A stretch of DNA of 64,000 nucleotides. It comes from Paenibacillus koleovorans NBRC 103111. Its GTDB lineage: Bacteria; Bacillota; Bacilli; Paenibacillales; NBRC-103111. The position numbers and the translations under genes were made by a program. The stretch spans positions 1 to 64,000 of the forward strand of contig NZ_BIMA01000025.1 of NCBI RefSeq assembly GCF_004000845.1. The letters run 5' to 3'. Shown in pieces: positions 55,176-63,454 of the stretch. Within the stretch, counting starts at the first letter, position 1. Each line of letters opens with the position of its first letter. The notes under the pieces were generated by a model that saw only the letters and a program-made list of their open reading frames with translations, was not told the DNA's origin and did not search any database.

Positions 55176-55295
55176 ATGAACCAAAGTACATAATTCGGGA
55201 AGCTGGCTTCTCGAGTTATGTACTTGAGTTCATAGTTGGGAGGAACTGGAGCCGACATACGAAATTTGGTTCATTAACAGTGAAGATTGGTTCAT
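55176..55295. repeat. Palindromic repeat with recurring 7-bp word, copy 2 (word ATGAACC)
   Basis: ATGAACC occurs at 55176 and its inverse at 55228 (GTTCATA), 55268 and 55289 (GGTTCAT). The core hairpin has arms 55174-55197 and 55212-55235 and the loop GGAAGCTGGCTTC. It shares loop, AAAGTA...TCGG core and CGAAATTTGGT with the element at 48359-48540, yet the 7-bp word differs at every occurrence. It lies between two convergent genes and ends three bases before a stop codon. Confidence 0.75.
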
Positions 55296-55297
55296 GG

Positions 55298-55858
55298 CTA
55301 CTCCCAAAGTCGAACAACCTCCACTAATTCCATCCCGTCGAAAGACAACTGGTACATATCGGGCATTTCGAGCTGCTTCCAAAAATGAAAATCGTACTTG
55401 GGATCAAAGTAACCCATAATTAAGGCCATTAAATTGCCGTGAGTGCCGATGACAACCGTTTTCCCGTTAGAGCGCTCCAAGACCTGCAAAGTAACACGCA
55501 CCCCTCGCTCCTGTGCACAACGATTGGATTCTCCGCCTTCCCACGCAAACTCGGGCTCCTCCCATACTTTCGTTATCGCATAGTTGAAGTCATCGACAGG
55601 ATTTTCGGAAAGTGTCCGCTCCCTGAATTCCTCTTCAATCAACACCTCTTTGTCGAGTTGCTTGGCAACGCCCTCCACAGTCTGAAGCGCACGCAGGTAG
55701 GGACTGGCTATTACTGTGTCAATTTCGGCGTTTTGCAGAAGCTTAGCTACTTTCCCAGCGTCCACCTTGCCTCGCTCCGATAGGGGCCGAGTTAGCTCCG
55801 ACTCTGGCGTGTAGATCGAATGTGCGTGTCGTACAAAAATGAGGTTCGTTCTCATCAT
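55298..55858 (-). CDS. Histidine phosphatase family protein (phosphoglycerate-mutase type)
   Basis: The 186-residue protein carries the RHA catalytic motif with Arg10 and His11 (FVRHAHS), a second arginine in ASPYLRALQT, and the second histidine in VVIGTHGNLMAL. These form the phosphate pocket of the histidine phosphatase superfamily. The substrate cannot be predicted. GGGAGG precedes the ATG-ATG start on the minus strand. Confidence 0.88.
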   Translation of the reverse strand: MMRTNLIFVRHAHSIYTPESELTRPLSERGKVDAGKVAKLLQNAEIDTVIASPYLRALQTVEGVAKQLDKEVLIEEEFRERTLSENPVDDFNYAITKVWEEPEFAWEGGESNRCAQERGVRVTLQVLERSNGKTVVIGTHGNLMALIMGYFDPKYDFHFWKQLEMPDMYQLSFDGMELVEVVRLWE

Positions 55859-55999
55859 TTATCCTCCCTAACTAAAACTAACCTTCCCAAGTAGCCAATC
55901 TCACCCTTAGAAACGGGAGCAAGCCGATCATCGTATACAATATGGAAGCCGGCTTGTTGGGGCTTGTTCATTTTCCAACCTTTTCATAATATAATCTTA

Positions 56000-56449
56000 C
56001 TAGTACTTGTGCTCTGAGATCGTGAATACGCCGGTTCCCCGCTTGATCTGGTTCCCAAGAAACCAATCGACTTCAACGGAAATCGGGGTGTCGATGGGGA
56101 GTACAAGCTCGGACAAAGTAATTTTCTCCAGTCGGCTCAGGGTAGACACGACGGTTTTGGAATCGGCTTTGACTGTAGGGGCTTTCAGCTTTTCCTCCGT
56201 GTCGATGCGGTAATAGACGACTACGCTTTTCGCGGGAGGTTCGCCGGTGTATTGAAATTCGATGTCGTACACGAGCTTGCCGAGCAAATCCGATTTCGGA
56301 ATCATCACCAAGTTCCAATTTTCCAGCCCTTGCGACTTGGATAATTCGGTTTTAACCGGGCGAGAGCCGAAGTCCTCCGGTTCCGTGTCAGCCTTGCAGC
56401 CTGTTACCAGCGTTCCGAGTAAGACGATCAACAGCAGCCATTTTCGCAT
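56000..56449 (-). CDS. Uncharacterised small lipoprotein
   Basis: The 149-residue protein begins MRKWLLLIVLLGTLVTGC with lipidated Cys18. The rest is beta-rich with no recognised domain; it has VVVYYRIDTEE and VEVDWFLGNQIKRGTG. AGGAGGAGGTG lies nine bases before the ATG at 56449, which fixes the start; a longer open frame upstream has no such signal. It is divergent from another small envelope gene, and a palindrome lies between them. Confidence 0.75.
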   Translation of the reverse strand: MRKWLLLIVLLGTLVTGCKADTEPEDFGSRPVKTELSKSQGLENWNLVMIPKSDLLGKLVYDIEFQYTGEPPAKSVVVYYRIDTEEKLKAPTVKADSKTVVSTLSRLEKITLSELVLPIDTPISVEVDWFLGNQIKRGTGVFTISEHKY

Positions 56450-56506
56450 ACAAGATGCACCTCCTCCTACTAATACCTTGCTGGAGCCAAAAGGTTTCAT
56501 CCGATT

Positions 56507-56521
56507 GTTAACCGCGTTAAC
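56507..56521. promoter_or_regulatory. GTTAAC-CGC-GTTAAC operator candidate
   Basis: Two copies of the self-complementary hexamer GTTAAC are separated by three bases, in the middle of the 98-base region between two divergent small genes. The 9-bp period and central place fit a site for a dimeric regulator controlling both genes. No regulator gene is adjacent. Confidence 0.4.
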
Positions 56522-56547
56522 CAATATGCTGGAATAGAGGTGAGCTT

Positions 56548-56922
56548 ATGAAAAGAATCCTGATCCCTCTCGTGCTGCTGCTAATTATCGTAGCCGCTTG
56601 GTACATGCTGGACCCGCTCTCGGGCGACGGAAGAGTCGATATTCGAGGCACGATTACGAAGGTGACCCCGGGCACGGACGGGAAGACTGTATTTCTCATG
56701 GTAGAAGGGCCGCTGCAGCCGGACACGACACACGACAAGGCGTCCATTCGTATCGTACCGAAGGACACCCGGATCTATATCCGGCAAAATGATAAGCTGA
56801 CCCGCGGGACCGTAGCGGATTTGAAGGAGCAGGTACAGGTGGAAGTGGACTTCGGCAACAACCCGGTGATGGAGTCTTATCCCGTGCAGACGAAGGCGAA
56901 GCGTGTCGTGATTTTGAAGTAA
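56548..56922 (+). CDS. Small membrane-anchored or secreted protein of unknown function
   Basis: The 124-residue protein has an N-terminal hydrophobic helix (residues 4-21) that may be an uncleaved anchor or a signal peptide. A beta-rich domain follows (IRGTITKVTPG, DTRIYIRQNDK, VQVEVDFGNN). The pattern recalls the DUF3221/YobA-type OB-like proteins that carry a conserved G-I-I-V strand, but the match is weak. AGAGGTGAG precedes the ATG. It is divergent from the small lipoprotein gene. Confidence 0.7.
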   Translation: MKRILIPLVLLLIIVAAWYMLDPLSGDGRVDIRGTITKVTPGTDGKTVFLMVEGPLQPDTTHDKASIRIVPKDTRIYIRQNDKLTRGTVADLKEQVQVEVDFGNNPVMESYPVQTKAKRVVILK

Positions 56923-56937
56923 CGACGGCGCCGCTTC

Positions 56938-56963
56938 AGACAGGAAATTCGTTTCCCGTGTCT
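56938..56963. other. Inverted repeat before the mannosidase gene
   Basis: AGACAGGAAA (56938-56947) pairs with TTTCC-CG-TGTCT (56952-56963) around TTCG, with a two-base bulge. It lies 16 bases after the upstream stop and about 70 bases before the mannosidase start. There is no T-run, so it may be an operator or an mRNA hairpin. Confidence 0.4.
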
Positions 56964-57031
56964 AACAGTAAGTAGGGCGGAAGCTGTGAAAATGCGGACG
57001 ATAACGGATCGAGTAAAGGAGCGCCTGCAAA

Positions 57032-59788
57032 ATGAAACGAGTCCATGTGGTTCCCCATACCCATTGGGACAGGGAATGGTACTTTTCTTTCCAGCACTAT
57101 CGGATGCGGTTGACCCGCCTGATCAAGAAGCTGCTGCGTCTGCTTGAGGAAGACCCCGATTATTACAGCTTTCATCTCGACGGTCAGTCGATTGTGTTGA
57201 AGGATTATTTGGAAATCCACCCCGAGGACGAGCCGCGGCTCCGCGCTCAAATCGAGGCCGGACGCATCCGGATCGGTCCCTGGTACGTCCAGCCGGATGA
57301 GGCGCTGGTCAGCGGCGAAGCTCTAGTCCGCAATTTCGAGGAAGGCCTCCGATTGGCGGAGCAGATGGGCGGCGGGGAGCGCTTCGGCTATTTGCCGGAC
57401 ATGTTCGGCCACACATCCCAAATGCCGCAAATCTTGAGCGGCTTCGGCATGACCCGAGCCGTGATGTGGCGCGGCATTGGAGAAGCGGCGACGGGGAGCT
57501 CGGAGCTTCGTTGGGTCGGTTCAGACGGCACGGAGATGTTCGTGCACCGGTTTCCAGACGAATATGGCTATTCCGCCATCTATCGACTGCATGGGGATCC
57601 GGTCCAGGCGGCGGCTCAGATCCGAGACCTTGTCGAGCGCCATTTGGCGCCTTACGCGACATCAGACACGCTGCTCGTTACGGTTGGGGTAGATCATATG
57701 GAGCCGCAGGAAAACTTGTCCGTCGTGTTGCGGGAAGCCAGACAGCTGCTCCCGGAGTACGAGCTGATTCCGAGCAAGTTCGAGCGGTTTCTGCAGGAAG
57801 CGGAGCAAGGGATGAAGCATGCTTCGCAGTCGGCGCAGGGGGTGCCGATCCTGCAAGGGGAGCTTCGGGATACGAGTCGAGCCTCCTCAGGGGTGATTAC
57901 GTTCCTGTTGCCGAACGTTCTCTCCTCCCGGATGCCGATCAAGCAGGCGAATTTCCGCGCGCAGCTGCTACTGGAGCGGTGGGCGGAGCCGTGGACGGCC
58001 TTGCTAGATTGTGCACAGCCCTATACGCAGGGTGAAGCTCCGGACGCTCTGCTCCACCGTTCGTGGGGGTACTTGTTGGAAAATCATCCACATGATTCGA
58101 TATGCGGCTGCAGCCGGGACGAGGTTCACCGCCAGATGATGACCCGATTCGAATGGTCGACCGAGATTGCGGAGCAAGCAGTAGAAGAGGCACTGAACAG
58201 CTTGATGGCGCAAGCGGATGTTTCGTGGGTGCCTGAGGGCGGCATTCCCCTGATCGTCTTCAACCCGCTGGAGCGAGACCGCGAGGACGTCGTGACAGCT
58301 GAACTGTGGCTTCCGGTGGACTGCCCTCCTCTTCGCACCGTCGAAATCCGCGATGCCTCCGGCAGTGTCTGGCCCTGTCAAATCGTTGGCGACGAACCCG
58401 CCTTCCGTGGAATCAGCCATCCGGACCTTGGCGTGCGGGATTTGGCCGGCATCGGCGAGCCGTTCGGCCAACCCGAGAACAAGGCGATTCTCGTCGGCTT
58501 CGAGCATGGCCGCAAGCTCTCGATCCGATTCGTTCCGGGCGTCGTTCCGGCCATGGGATATAAGTCGTTCGCAGCGATTCCCCGTCGGAGCTCCGTTCCG
58601 CAGGAGGGGACCTTGCTTAAGGGGCATACGCTGGAAAATCCGTTTCTGAGAGCGGAGGTGCGAGAAGACGGGCGTGTGTCGCTCCTGGACAAAGCTACTG
58701 GGCGCATCTATGAAGATTTGCTCGTCTACGAGGATAGCGGGGACATCGGCGACGGCTACACCTATTCGCCGCCCCTCCTCGATGAGCGCTTCACAACGAG
58801 CGGAATGCCTGCAAGGATTTCGGTGGTGGAGGACGGTCCGGCACAGGCCGCACTTCGCGTGGAGCGGGAATGGGCGCTGCCGGAGTCCGCTTCTCCGGAC
58901 CGGAAGCGACGCAGCGCAAGGACCGTCGTCTGCCGGCTCACGACGATCATCCGGCTGGGAGCGACCCATCGATGGCTGAGCGTCGAGACGCTATTCGATA
59001 ACCGGGCGCGCGATCATCGCTTGAGGGTGGCCTTGCCGGTCGGGACGACTGCGCCGGAATATTCTTGGTCGTCGGCCGCCTTCGATTGCGTTCGTCGGCC
59101 GGTCGGGGTCGTACAGCCGGCCCCGGACGTCTGGATTGAGGATGCGCCATCCGTTCATCCGAATCATGGGGTGATCGGGATGCCTAGGCCGAACCGCGAA
59201 GGCGGCTTGGCCGTTGGCCCGTACGGGTTGCCCGAATATGAAGCGGCGCGGGACGGAACGCTGTATGTGACGCTGCTTCGTTCGACCGGCTATCTCGGGT
59301 CCCCCGATGCGCTCACGATTTCGATCGGGGCGGGGCCGACGTTCGAGACGCCCGAAGGCCAATGCCTCGGCCAGCACCGCTTCTCGGTTGCCGTCATGCC
59401 TTACGACGGGTCCAATGAATCGGAGCCCCTTCACCGGGCGAACGAGCACCACCTGCCCGCGCGGGCCGTCCAACAAAAGCGCCACAAAGGAACCTTGCCG
59501 CCGGAGCTGTCGTTCTGTCGGTTTGGCGGCGGGGAGGACAAGCTCGTCTTCTCCTCCATGCGTCGTTTGGCGGACGGGACAGGGGTGCGGCTGCGCGTCT
59601 TCAATCCGACGGACGAACCGGTGAAGACGGAGCTGCTGTGGTGGACACCGCTGCTCCAAGCACACGCCGTGAACCTGGCGGGTGATCGTGTCGGCGAGCT
59701 CGCCGTCATCGACCGCACAGTTCCGCTTCGGTTGGAGCCGAAGAAGATTATGACGATCGATTTGATTGCCAGGACAGCAGAGGGATAG
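57032..59788 (+). CDS. GH38 alpha-mannosidase
   Basis: The 918-residue cytoplasmic glycosidase of family GH38 probably releases mannose from alpha-mannosides or mannosylglycerate-like compounds. The zinc motif PHTHWDREWY has His11 and Asp13, and the nucleophile Asp123 lies in GYLPDMFGHTSQMPQI. The helical middle domain has NHPHDSICGCSRDEVH, where a further histidine and aspartate sit. A large beta-sandwich half follows. The length suits the bacterial MngB-type branch. There is no signal peptide. AAAGGAG lies about ten bases before the ATG. It heads a module with an uncharacterised protein and importer 5. Confidence 0.92.
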   Translation: MKRVHVVPHTHWDREWYFSFQHYRMRLTRLIKKLLRLLEEDPDYYSFHLDGQSIVLKDYLEIHPEDEPRLRAQIEAGRIRIGPWYVQPDEALVSGEALVRNFEEGLRLAEQMGGGERFGYLPDMFGHTSQMPQILSGFGMTRAVMWRGIGEAATGSSELRWVGSDGTEMFVHRFPDEYGYSAIYRLHGDPVQAAAQIRDLVERHLAPYATSDTLLVTVGVDHMEPQENLSVVLREARQLLPEYELIPSKFERFLQEAEQGMKHASQSAQGVPILQGELRDTSRASSGVITFLLPNVLSSRMPIKQANFRAQLLLERWAEPWTALLDCAQPYTQGEAPDALLHRSWGYLLENHPHDSICGCSRDEVHRQMMTRFEWSTEIAEQAVEEALNSLMAQADVSWVPEGGIPLIVFNPLERDREDVVTAELWLPVDCPPLRTVEIRDASGSVWPCQIVGDEPAFRGISHPDLGVRDLAGIGEPFGQPENKAILVGFEHGRKLSIRFVPGVVPAMGYKSFAAIPRRSSVPQEGTLLKGHTLENPFLRAEVREDGRVSLLDKATGRIYEDLLVYEDSGDIGDGYTYSPPLLDERFTTSGMPARISVVEDGPAQAALRVEREWALPESASPDRKRRSARTVVCRLTTIIRLGATHRWLSVETLFDNRARDHRLRVALPVGTTAPEYSWSSAAFDCVRRPVGVVQPAPDVWIEDAPSVHPNHGVIGMPRPNREGGLAVGPYGLPEYEAARDGTLYVTLLRSTGYLGSPDALTISIGAGPTFETPEGQCLGQHRFSVAVMPYDGSNESEPLHRANEHHLPARAVQQKRHKGTLPPELSFCRFGGGEDKLVFSSMRRLADGTGVRLRVFNPTDEPVKTELLWWTPLLQAHAVNLAGDRVGELAVIDRTVPLRLEPKKIMTIDLIARTAEG

Positions 59789-59805
59789 AACATAGCTTCG
59801 AAAAG

Positions 59806-59828
59806 AAGGCCGCTTAGCGGCCTTTTTT
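59806..59828 (+). terminator. Intrinsic terminator after the mannosidase gene
   Basis: AAGGCCGC (59806-59813) pairs with GCGGCC (59817-59822), followed by six T residues. It starts 18 bases after the stop. Confidence 0.88.
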
Positions 59829-59888
59829 CGTTGGGGCGGCGAGAAGGCGATGGCATTGATGCTGAAAATGAGACGAATTTTCAGAGTA

Positions 59889-60391
59889 GCATTCGAGCTG
59901 CACCACAAACCTGCCGAGTCAAGAAATAACAAACCAAGTTACTGGCCGTGAATGAAAGAGTCGTTCTGGACCGGGGGAAAGCACCTAGAGGGACTGTAAG
60001 AGCAGAAAATAGCCACCGACCTCCAAGTAACCTCGAACTAACCTTGCTCCGCAGTCCGAAAAAATCGGACTACAACTCGCGTCCCCGTCGGAAAAGCTCC
60101 GCAGTCCGAATTTGCCGAATTGGAGTGGCGTTTTCAGGAGGAGGTGTGCGGAAACGGCTCTGCAAGTGGCTGAATTCGGACTACAGCGCAATTCAGCCAT
60201 GGCCCGCGCCATGCAGTCCGAAAAAGTCGGGCTACAGCATTCGAGCTGCATCCAGCAAGCTTAGTTACTGACCGTAAACGAGAGAGTCGTCTTGAAACCC
60301 GGGGGATAAAGCCAAGAGGGACTGTAAAAGCAAAATATAGCCGCCGCCAAACGCCTGCGCCACAAACCTGCCGAGTCAAGAAACAACAAAC
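59889..60391. repeat. Mosaic of short dispersed repeats
   Basis: Three blocks each occur twice in different order. Block A (GCATTCGAGCTGCA) is at 59889 and 60237. Block B (CCACAAACCTGCCGAGTCAA...) is at 59903 and 60360. Block C (TTACTG-CCGT...GGGACTGTAA...ATAGCC) is at 59939-60018 and 60266-60343. Between them are three GCAGTCCGAA units at about 60048, 60103 and 60213, two of which form hairpins (AGTCCGA...TCGGACT). No coding signal is seen in the 686-base gap. Confidence 0.7.
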
Positions 60392-60396
60392 TCCAG

Positions 60397-60418
60397 CAAC
60401 CAGAATCATGTTGTTCCC
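60397..60418 (+). promoter_or_regulatory. Box CAACCAGWATCATG, copy 1
   Basis: CAACCAGAATCATG followed by TTGTTCCC lies 57 bases before the start codon of the 633-residue protein gene. The same box occurs at 62400-62421, 61 bases before the first permease of importer 5. Both are preceded by an A/C-rich AAACAACA-like stretch. It is a candidate site for a regulator shared by the two units. Confidence 0.5.
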
Positions 60419-60431
60419 CACGGAAATCCGG

Positions 60432-60453
60432 TAGGCTAAAGAAGCTTAGCCTA
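60432..60453 (+). promoter_or_regulatory. Inverted repeat next to the ribosome site
   Basis: TAGGCTAA (60432-60439) and TTAGCCTA (60446-60453) are perfect 8-bp arms around AGAAGC, ten bases before the GGGGG ribosome site. It may act as a repressor site or as an mRNA hairpin limiting translation. Confidence 0.4.
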
Positions 60454-60474
60454 AAAATGACTGGGGGAATTCCG

Positions 60475-62376
60475 ATGCAGGCAGCATGGACGGCGGGGGA
60501 ACAAACGAAGAGGCGGTCGGAGGTGTATGCGCTTTATCTGGAGAAGATGCGGGATGTGATGGACCGGAACGGAAATCCGGCTCCGGGACGACCGCGGCTG
60601 AATCTTCGCGAAGCGATGTGGCACACGCTTCCGTTGCTGGAGGAAGGCGGCGGCTCGGCGGAGCTGGCCAATGGCATTTTATTGTCGCTGGAGCTGATCA
60701 AGTGTCACTTCTCTCCGATGATAGCGATGCAAATTTTGCTGAAATACGAGAGGCTCTTGCAGCGGGAGACCGTGCAAAAGCTGGAAAACTATGCTCGCGG
60801 CAGCCTGGCCTCGGCATCAAGCGAGGCGATTCATTTCACGATGTACAACGATAATTTCGCCGCCATGGCGGTGTTCCTTCTCCTTGCAGCTGGGGAACGC
60901 TTCGACGATCAATCGGCATTCGACGCGGGAGCGCGGAAGCTAAGACAATTAAGGGACGTGCTGACCCGTTGCGGGACGCTGATGGAATACGGCAGCCCGG
61001 TGTACACTCCGATAACGACGCATGTGCTGGCCGAAATGGTCAATTATGTACAAAACGAAGAAATCCGCAGCCTGGCAGCCGAATGCGAAACGAGGATGTG
61101 GGCGGAGATGGCTACACGCTTCCATCCCCCGACGGCATTGTTCGCCGGTCCTTACTCCCGCGCTTATTGGGCCGACTCGGTAGGCCATATTAATAATATC
61201 GGCGGATTCCTGTATTACGCCATCGGAGAAGCTGTGTTCATTAATCCCGTAAAGGATCTGTTCCCGCCTAAGGACGGGCAAGTGATCCATGTCGGACTGG
61301 AGACGCTGGTCCTGCCCAATCTCGTATGGCTGTGCAGCGGGCTATGCCATTGCCCGGACGAGCTGGCCGAGCGGATGCTGCACAAGGCGTTTCCCTTCCA
61401 GGCCATTACCACGACGGAATGTTTGCCGGGAAAAGAGTATGTCTACAAAGAGGAGGCCGCCGAATTCCCGGCTTGGACAGGCCCGAACGTCACGTACATG
61501 ACGGAAGACTTCGCGATGGGGACGTCCTGCGCCCAGTTTTTTGACGGGGCCATCACCGACGGCTTCCATGTCGTATATCGCAAGACGGTCCCGGCGCGGC
61601 GGCAGGAGGACACGGGCGTCGTGCTATGCCGTTACATTTTCAACGAACGCAAGCCAGAGAACACGAACGTGTATAACGGCAACGTGCACGGGCCGGAAAT
61701 GTTCCGGGACGAGGGACGCAAATTCGGATTGCAGCAGAAGGATTGCTCGCTGCTGGTGTACCAGCCCAAGCCTTATGAGGCTAAACGTACGACGAGCATG
61801 AAGCTTTCGATCCTATTGCCATGCCATTTCGGAGAGCCTGAAGAAATCAGATTAGGAGCCGAACGGCGAGTTCAGGGTGCGGCGGAATCCCGCAACGCCC
61901 TCCCGGTCTACATCAAGGACGGTCCGGTCTACTTCGCCTTCCGGCCCTTGCAGCTGACGGATCATGGCCGGCAAGCGGCCGTGAAGGTAACGAGGGAAGG
62001 CCAGTATCTCAGCCTATCCTTCTACAACTACGAGGGAGAAGAACGAGGCTTCGAGACGCGGGAGGCGATTCTGACCACGAACGGCTTCATCGCCCATGTG
62101 AAAAGAGCGGAGGAGTTCGCCGATTTCGACGCGTTCATTCGCTATGCAGAGCAAGGAACGCTGGAGGATGAGCTAACCGGGCAACTGGAAGGATATACGC
62201 GCAGGATTCGGTATACGCATCCCGAAGCCGACTTGCAGTTCGCCTATTCTCCGGTCAGCGAAGGCATTCTTTACAGCACCGTCAACGGCCTGCCGAGACG
62301 CGCTCCCCGCTTTGAAGCGACGGGCTTCGATGCCAACGCGCTCCCTTTTCTCGGCAACGGACGCCGTGCAGAGTAA
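60475..62376 (+). CDS. Uncharacterised 633-residue protein, probably a helical-toroid enzyme
   Basis: No family could be named. The N-terminal 300 residues are helical (LREAMWHTLPLLEEGGGSAE, RLLQRETVQKLENYARGSLA), with aromatic/His segments such as HFTMYNDNFAAMAVF and RAYWADSVGHINNIGGFLYY. The C-terminal half is beta-rich. This order, helical barrel then sandwich, is that of heparinase-like lyases and some glycosidases. There is no signal peptide. ATG 60475 has GGGGG seven bases upstream; an earlier start at 60457 has none. It sits between the GH38 mannosidase and importer 5, so a glycan substrate is likely (inference). Confidence 0.6.
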   Translation: MQAAWTAGEQTKRRSEVYALYLEKMRDVMDRNGNPAPGRPRLNLREAMWHTLPLLEEGGGSAELANGILLSLELIKCHFSPMIAMQILLKYERLLQRETVQKLENYARGSLASASSEAIHFTMYNDNFAAMAVFLLLAAGERFDDQSAFDAGARKLRQLRDVLTRCGTLMEYGSPVYTPITTHVLAEMVNYVQNEEIRSLAAECETRMWAEMATRFHPPTALFAGPYSRAYWADSVGHINNIGGFLYYAIGEAVFINPVKDLFPPKDGQVIHVGLETLVLPNLVWLCSGLCHCPDELAERMLHKAFPFQAITTTECLPGKEYVYKEEAAEFPAWTGPNVTYMTEDFAMGTSCAQFFDGAITDGFHVVYRKTVPARRQEDTGVVLCRYIFNERKPENTNVYNGNVHGPEMFRDEGRKFGLQQKDCSLLVYQPKPYEAKRTTSMKLSILLPCHFGEPEEIRLGAERRVQGAAESRNALPVYIKDGPVYFAFRPLQLTDHGRQAAVKVTREGQYLSLSFYNYEGEERGFETREAILTTNGFIAHVKRAEEFADFDAFIRYAEQGTLEDELTGQLEGYTRRIRYTHPEADLQFAYSPVSEGILYSTVNGLPRRAPRFEATGFDANALPFLGNGRRAE

Positions 62377-62399
62377 GCGCAAAAAAACACAACATTTCG

Positions 62400-62440
62400 C
62401 AACCAGTATCATGTCATTCCCTATAAGAAAGCGCTTTAAT
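62400..62440 (+). promoter_or_regulatory. Box CAACCAGWATCATG copy 2 and cre-like palindrome
   Basis: CAACCAGTATCATG followed by TCATTCCC (62400-62421) repeats the box at 60397. Directly after it, AGAAAGCGCTTTAA (62426-62439) contains the palindromic cre core AAAGCGCTTT, with two mismatches to the full consensus at the outer positions. The permease start is 42 bases further on. Dual control by a specific regulator and CcpA is inferred. Confidence 0.5.
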
Positions 62441-62481
62441 AAGAGTGGGAGATGAAATACAGAAGACAAGGAGGAATAAAA

Positions 62482-63438
62482 ATGGGGCAGTCTCAATCAA
62501 TCGCCAAGCCTACTGTACCCAACAGCACGACGACTCGGAAGCGCAAATCGTACTTTATGCGCAAATGGCCATTGTATTCGATGATTCTGCCTGTCGTCCT
62601 TTTCTTTATACTGTTCAAGTACGTGCCGCTCTTCGGAAGCATGATCGCCTTTCAAGACTACAACGTGTTTCTCGGGGTGTCGAAAAGTCCGTTCGTCGGA
62701 CTGAAGCATTTTCACAATTTGTTCGCGTATCCCGAATTTTACCAGGTGCTGCGCAATACGCTGCTGATCAGCTTGTACCAGCTAGTGTTTGGCTTCCCCG
62801 CTCCTATCGTGCTGGCACTGCTGCTGAACGAGGTGCGGAGAGCCTTCTTCAAACGAATTTCGCAGACGCTCCTGTATTTGCCTCACTTTCTATCCTGGGT
62901 TATCGTCGGCGGGATGGTGATCAACTTCCTTTCCCCGAAAACGGGCCTCATGAATGAAGTGATTCGCCATCTGGGCGGGACGCCGGTCTTCTTCATGCAA
63001 GAGCCGGATTATTTCAGGAGCATTGTCGTGCTGTCGGCGATTTGGAAAGAGGTTGGCTGGGGAACGATCATTTATTTGGCGGCCTTGACCGGCATCAATC
63101 CCGAGCTGTACGAATCGGCCGAGGTGGACGGAGCCGGGCGGCTTCGGCAGGTGTGGAGCATCACGCTTCCGGCGCTGCTGCCAACGATTATGGTGCTCCT
63201 GCTGCTGCGGATCGGCAATGTGCTCGATCTGGGCGTCGAACAGCTGTATATGCTGCTCAACCCGCTCGTCCTGTCCGTTGGCGATGTGTTCGATACTTAC
63301 ATTTATCGGATCGGCTTGGTCGGCATGCAATACAGCTATACTACTGCGATCGGCCTGTTCAAATCGGTGGTCGGGTTCATCCTCTTGATCGGAGCGAACC
63401 AGCTAAGCCGAAGAACGACCGGCAATTCGATCTATTGA
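62482..63438 (+). CDS. ABC sugar transporter permease, LplB type (importer 5)
   Basis: This is the first permease of importer 5, 318 residues. After a basic hydrophilic N-terminus there are six membrane segments, with the signature VPLFGSMIAFQDYNVFLG and the docking loop ESAEVDGAGRLRQVW near residue 210. AAGGAGG lies about seven bases before the ATG. In sequence feel it is closest to the importer 1 permease at 141 (shared FSPFVGL-like and LPHFLSWVIVGG segments). It is likely to import mannosides for the GH38 enzyme. Confidence 0.9.
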   Translation: MGQSQSIAKPTVPNSTTTRKRKSYFMRKWPLYSMILPVVLFFILFKYVPLFGSMIAFQDYNVFLGVSKSPFVGLKHFHNLFAYPEFYQVLRNTLLISLYQLVFGFPAPIVLALLLNEVRRAFFKRISQTLLYLPHFLSWVIVGGMVINFLSPKTGLMNEVIRHLGGTPVFFMQEPDYFRSIVVLSAIWKEVGWGTIIYLAALTGINPELYESAEVDGAGRLRQVWSITLPALLPTIMVLLLLRIGNVLDLGVEQLYMLLNPLVLSVGDVFDTYIYRIGLVGMQYSYTTAIGLFKSVVGFILLIGANQLSRRTTGNSIY

Positions 63439-63454
63439 GGAAGGAGCTCCCGCA

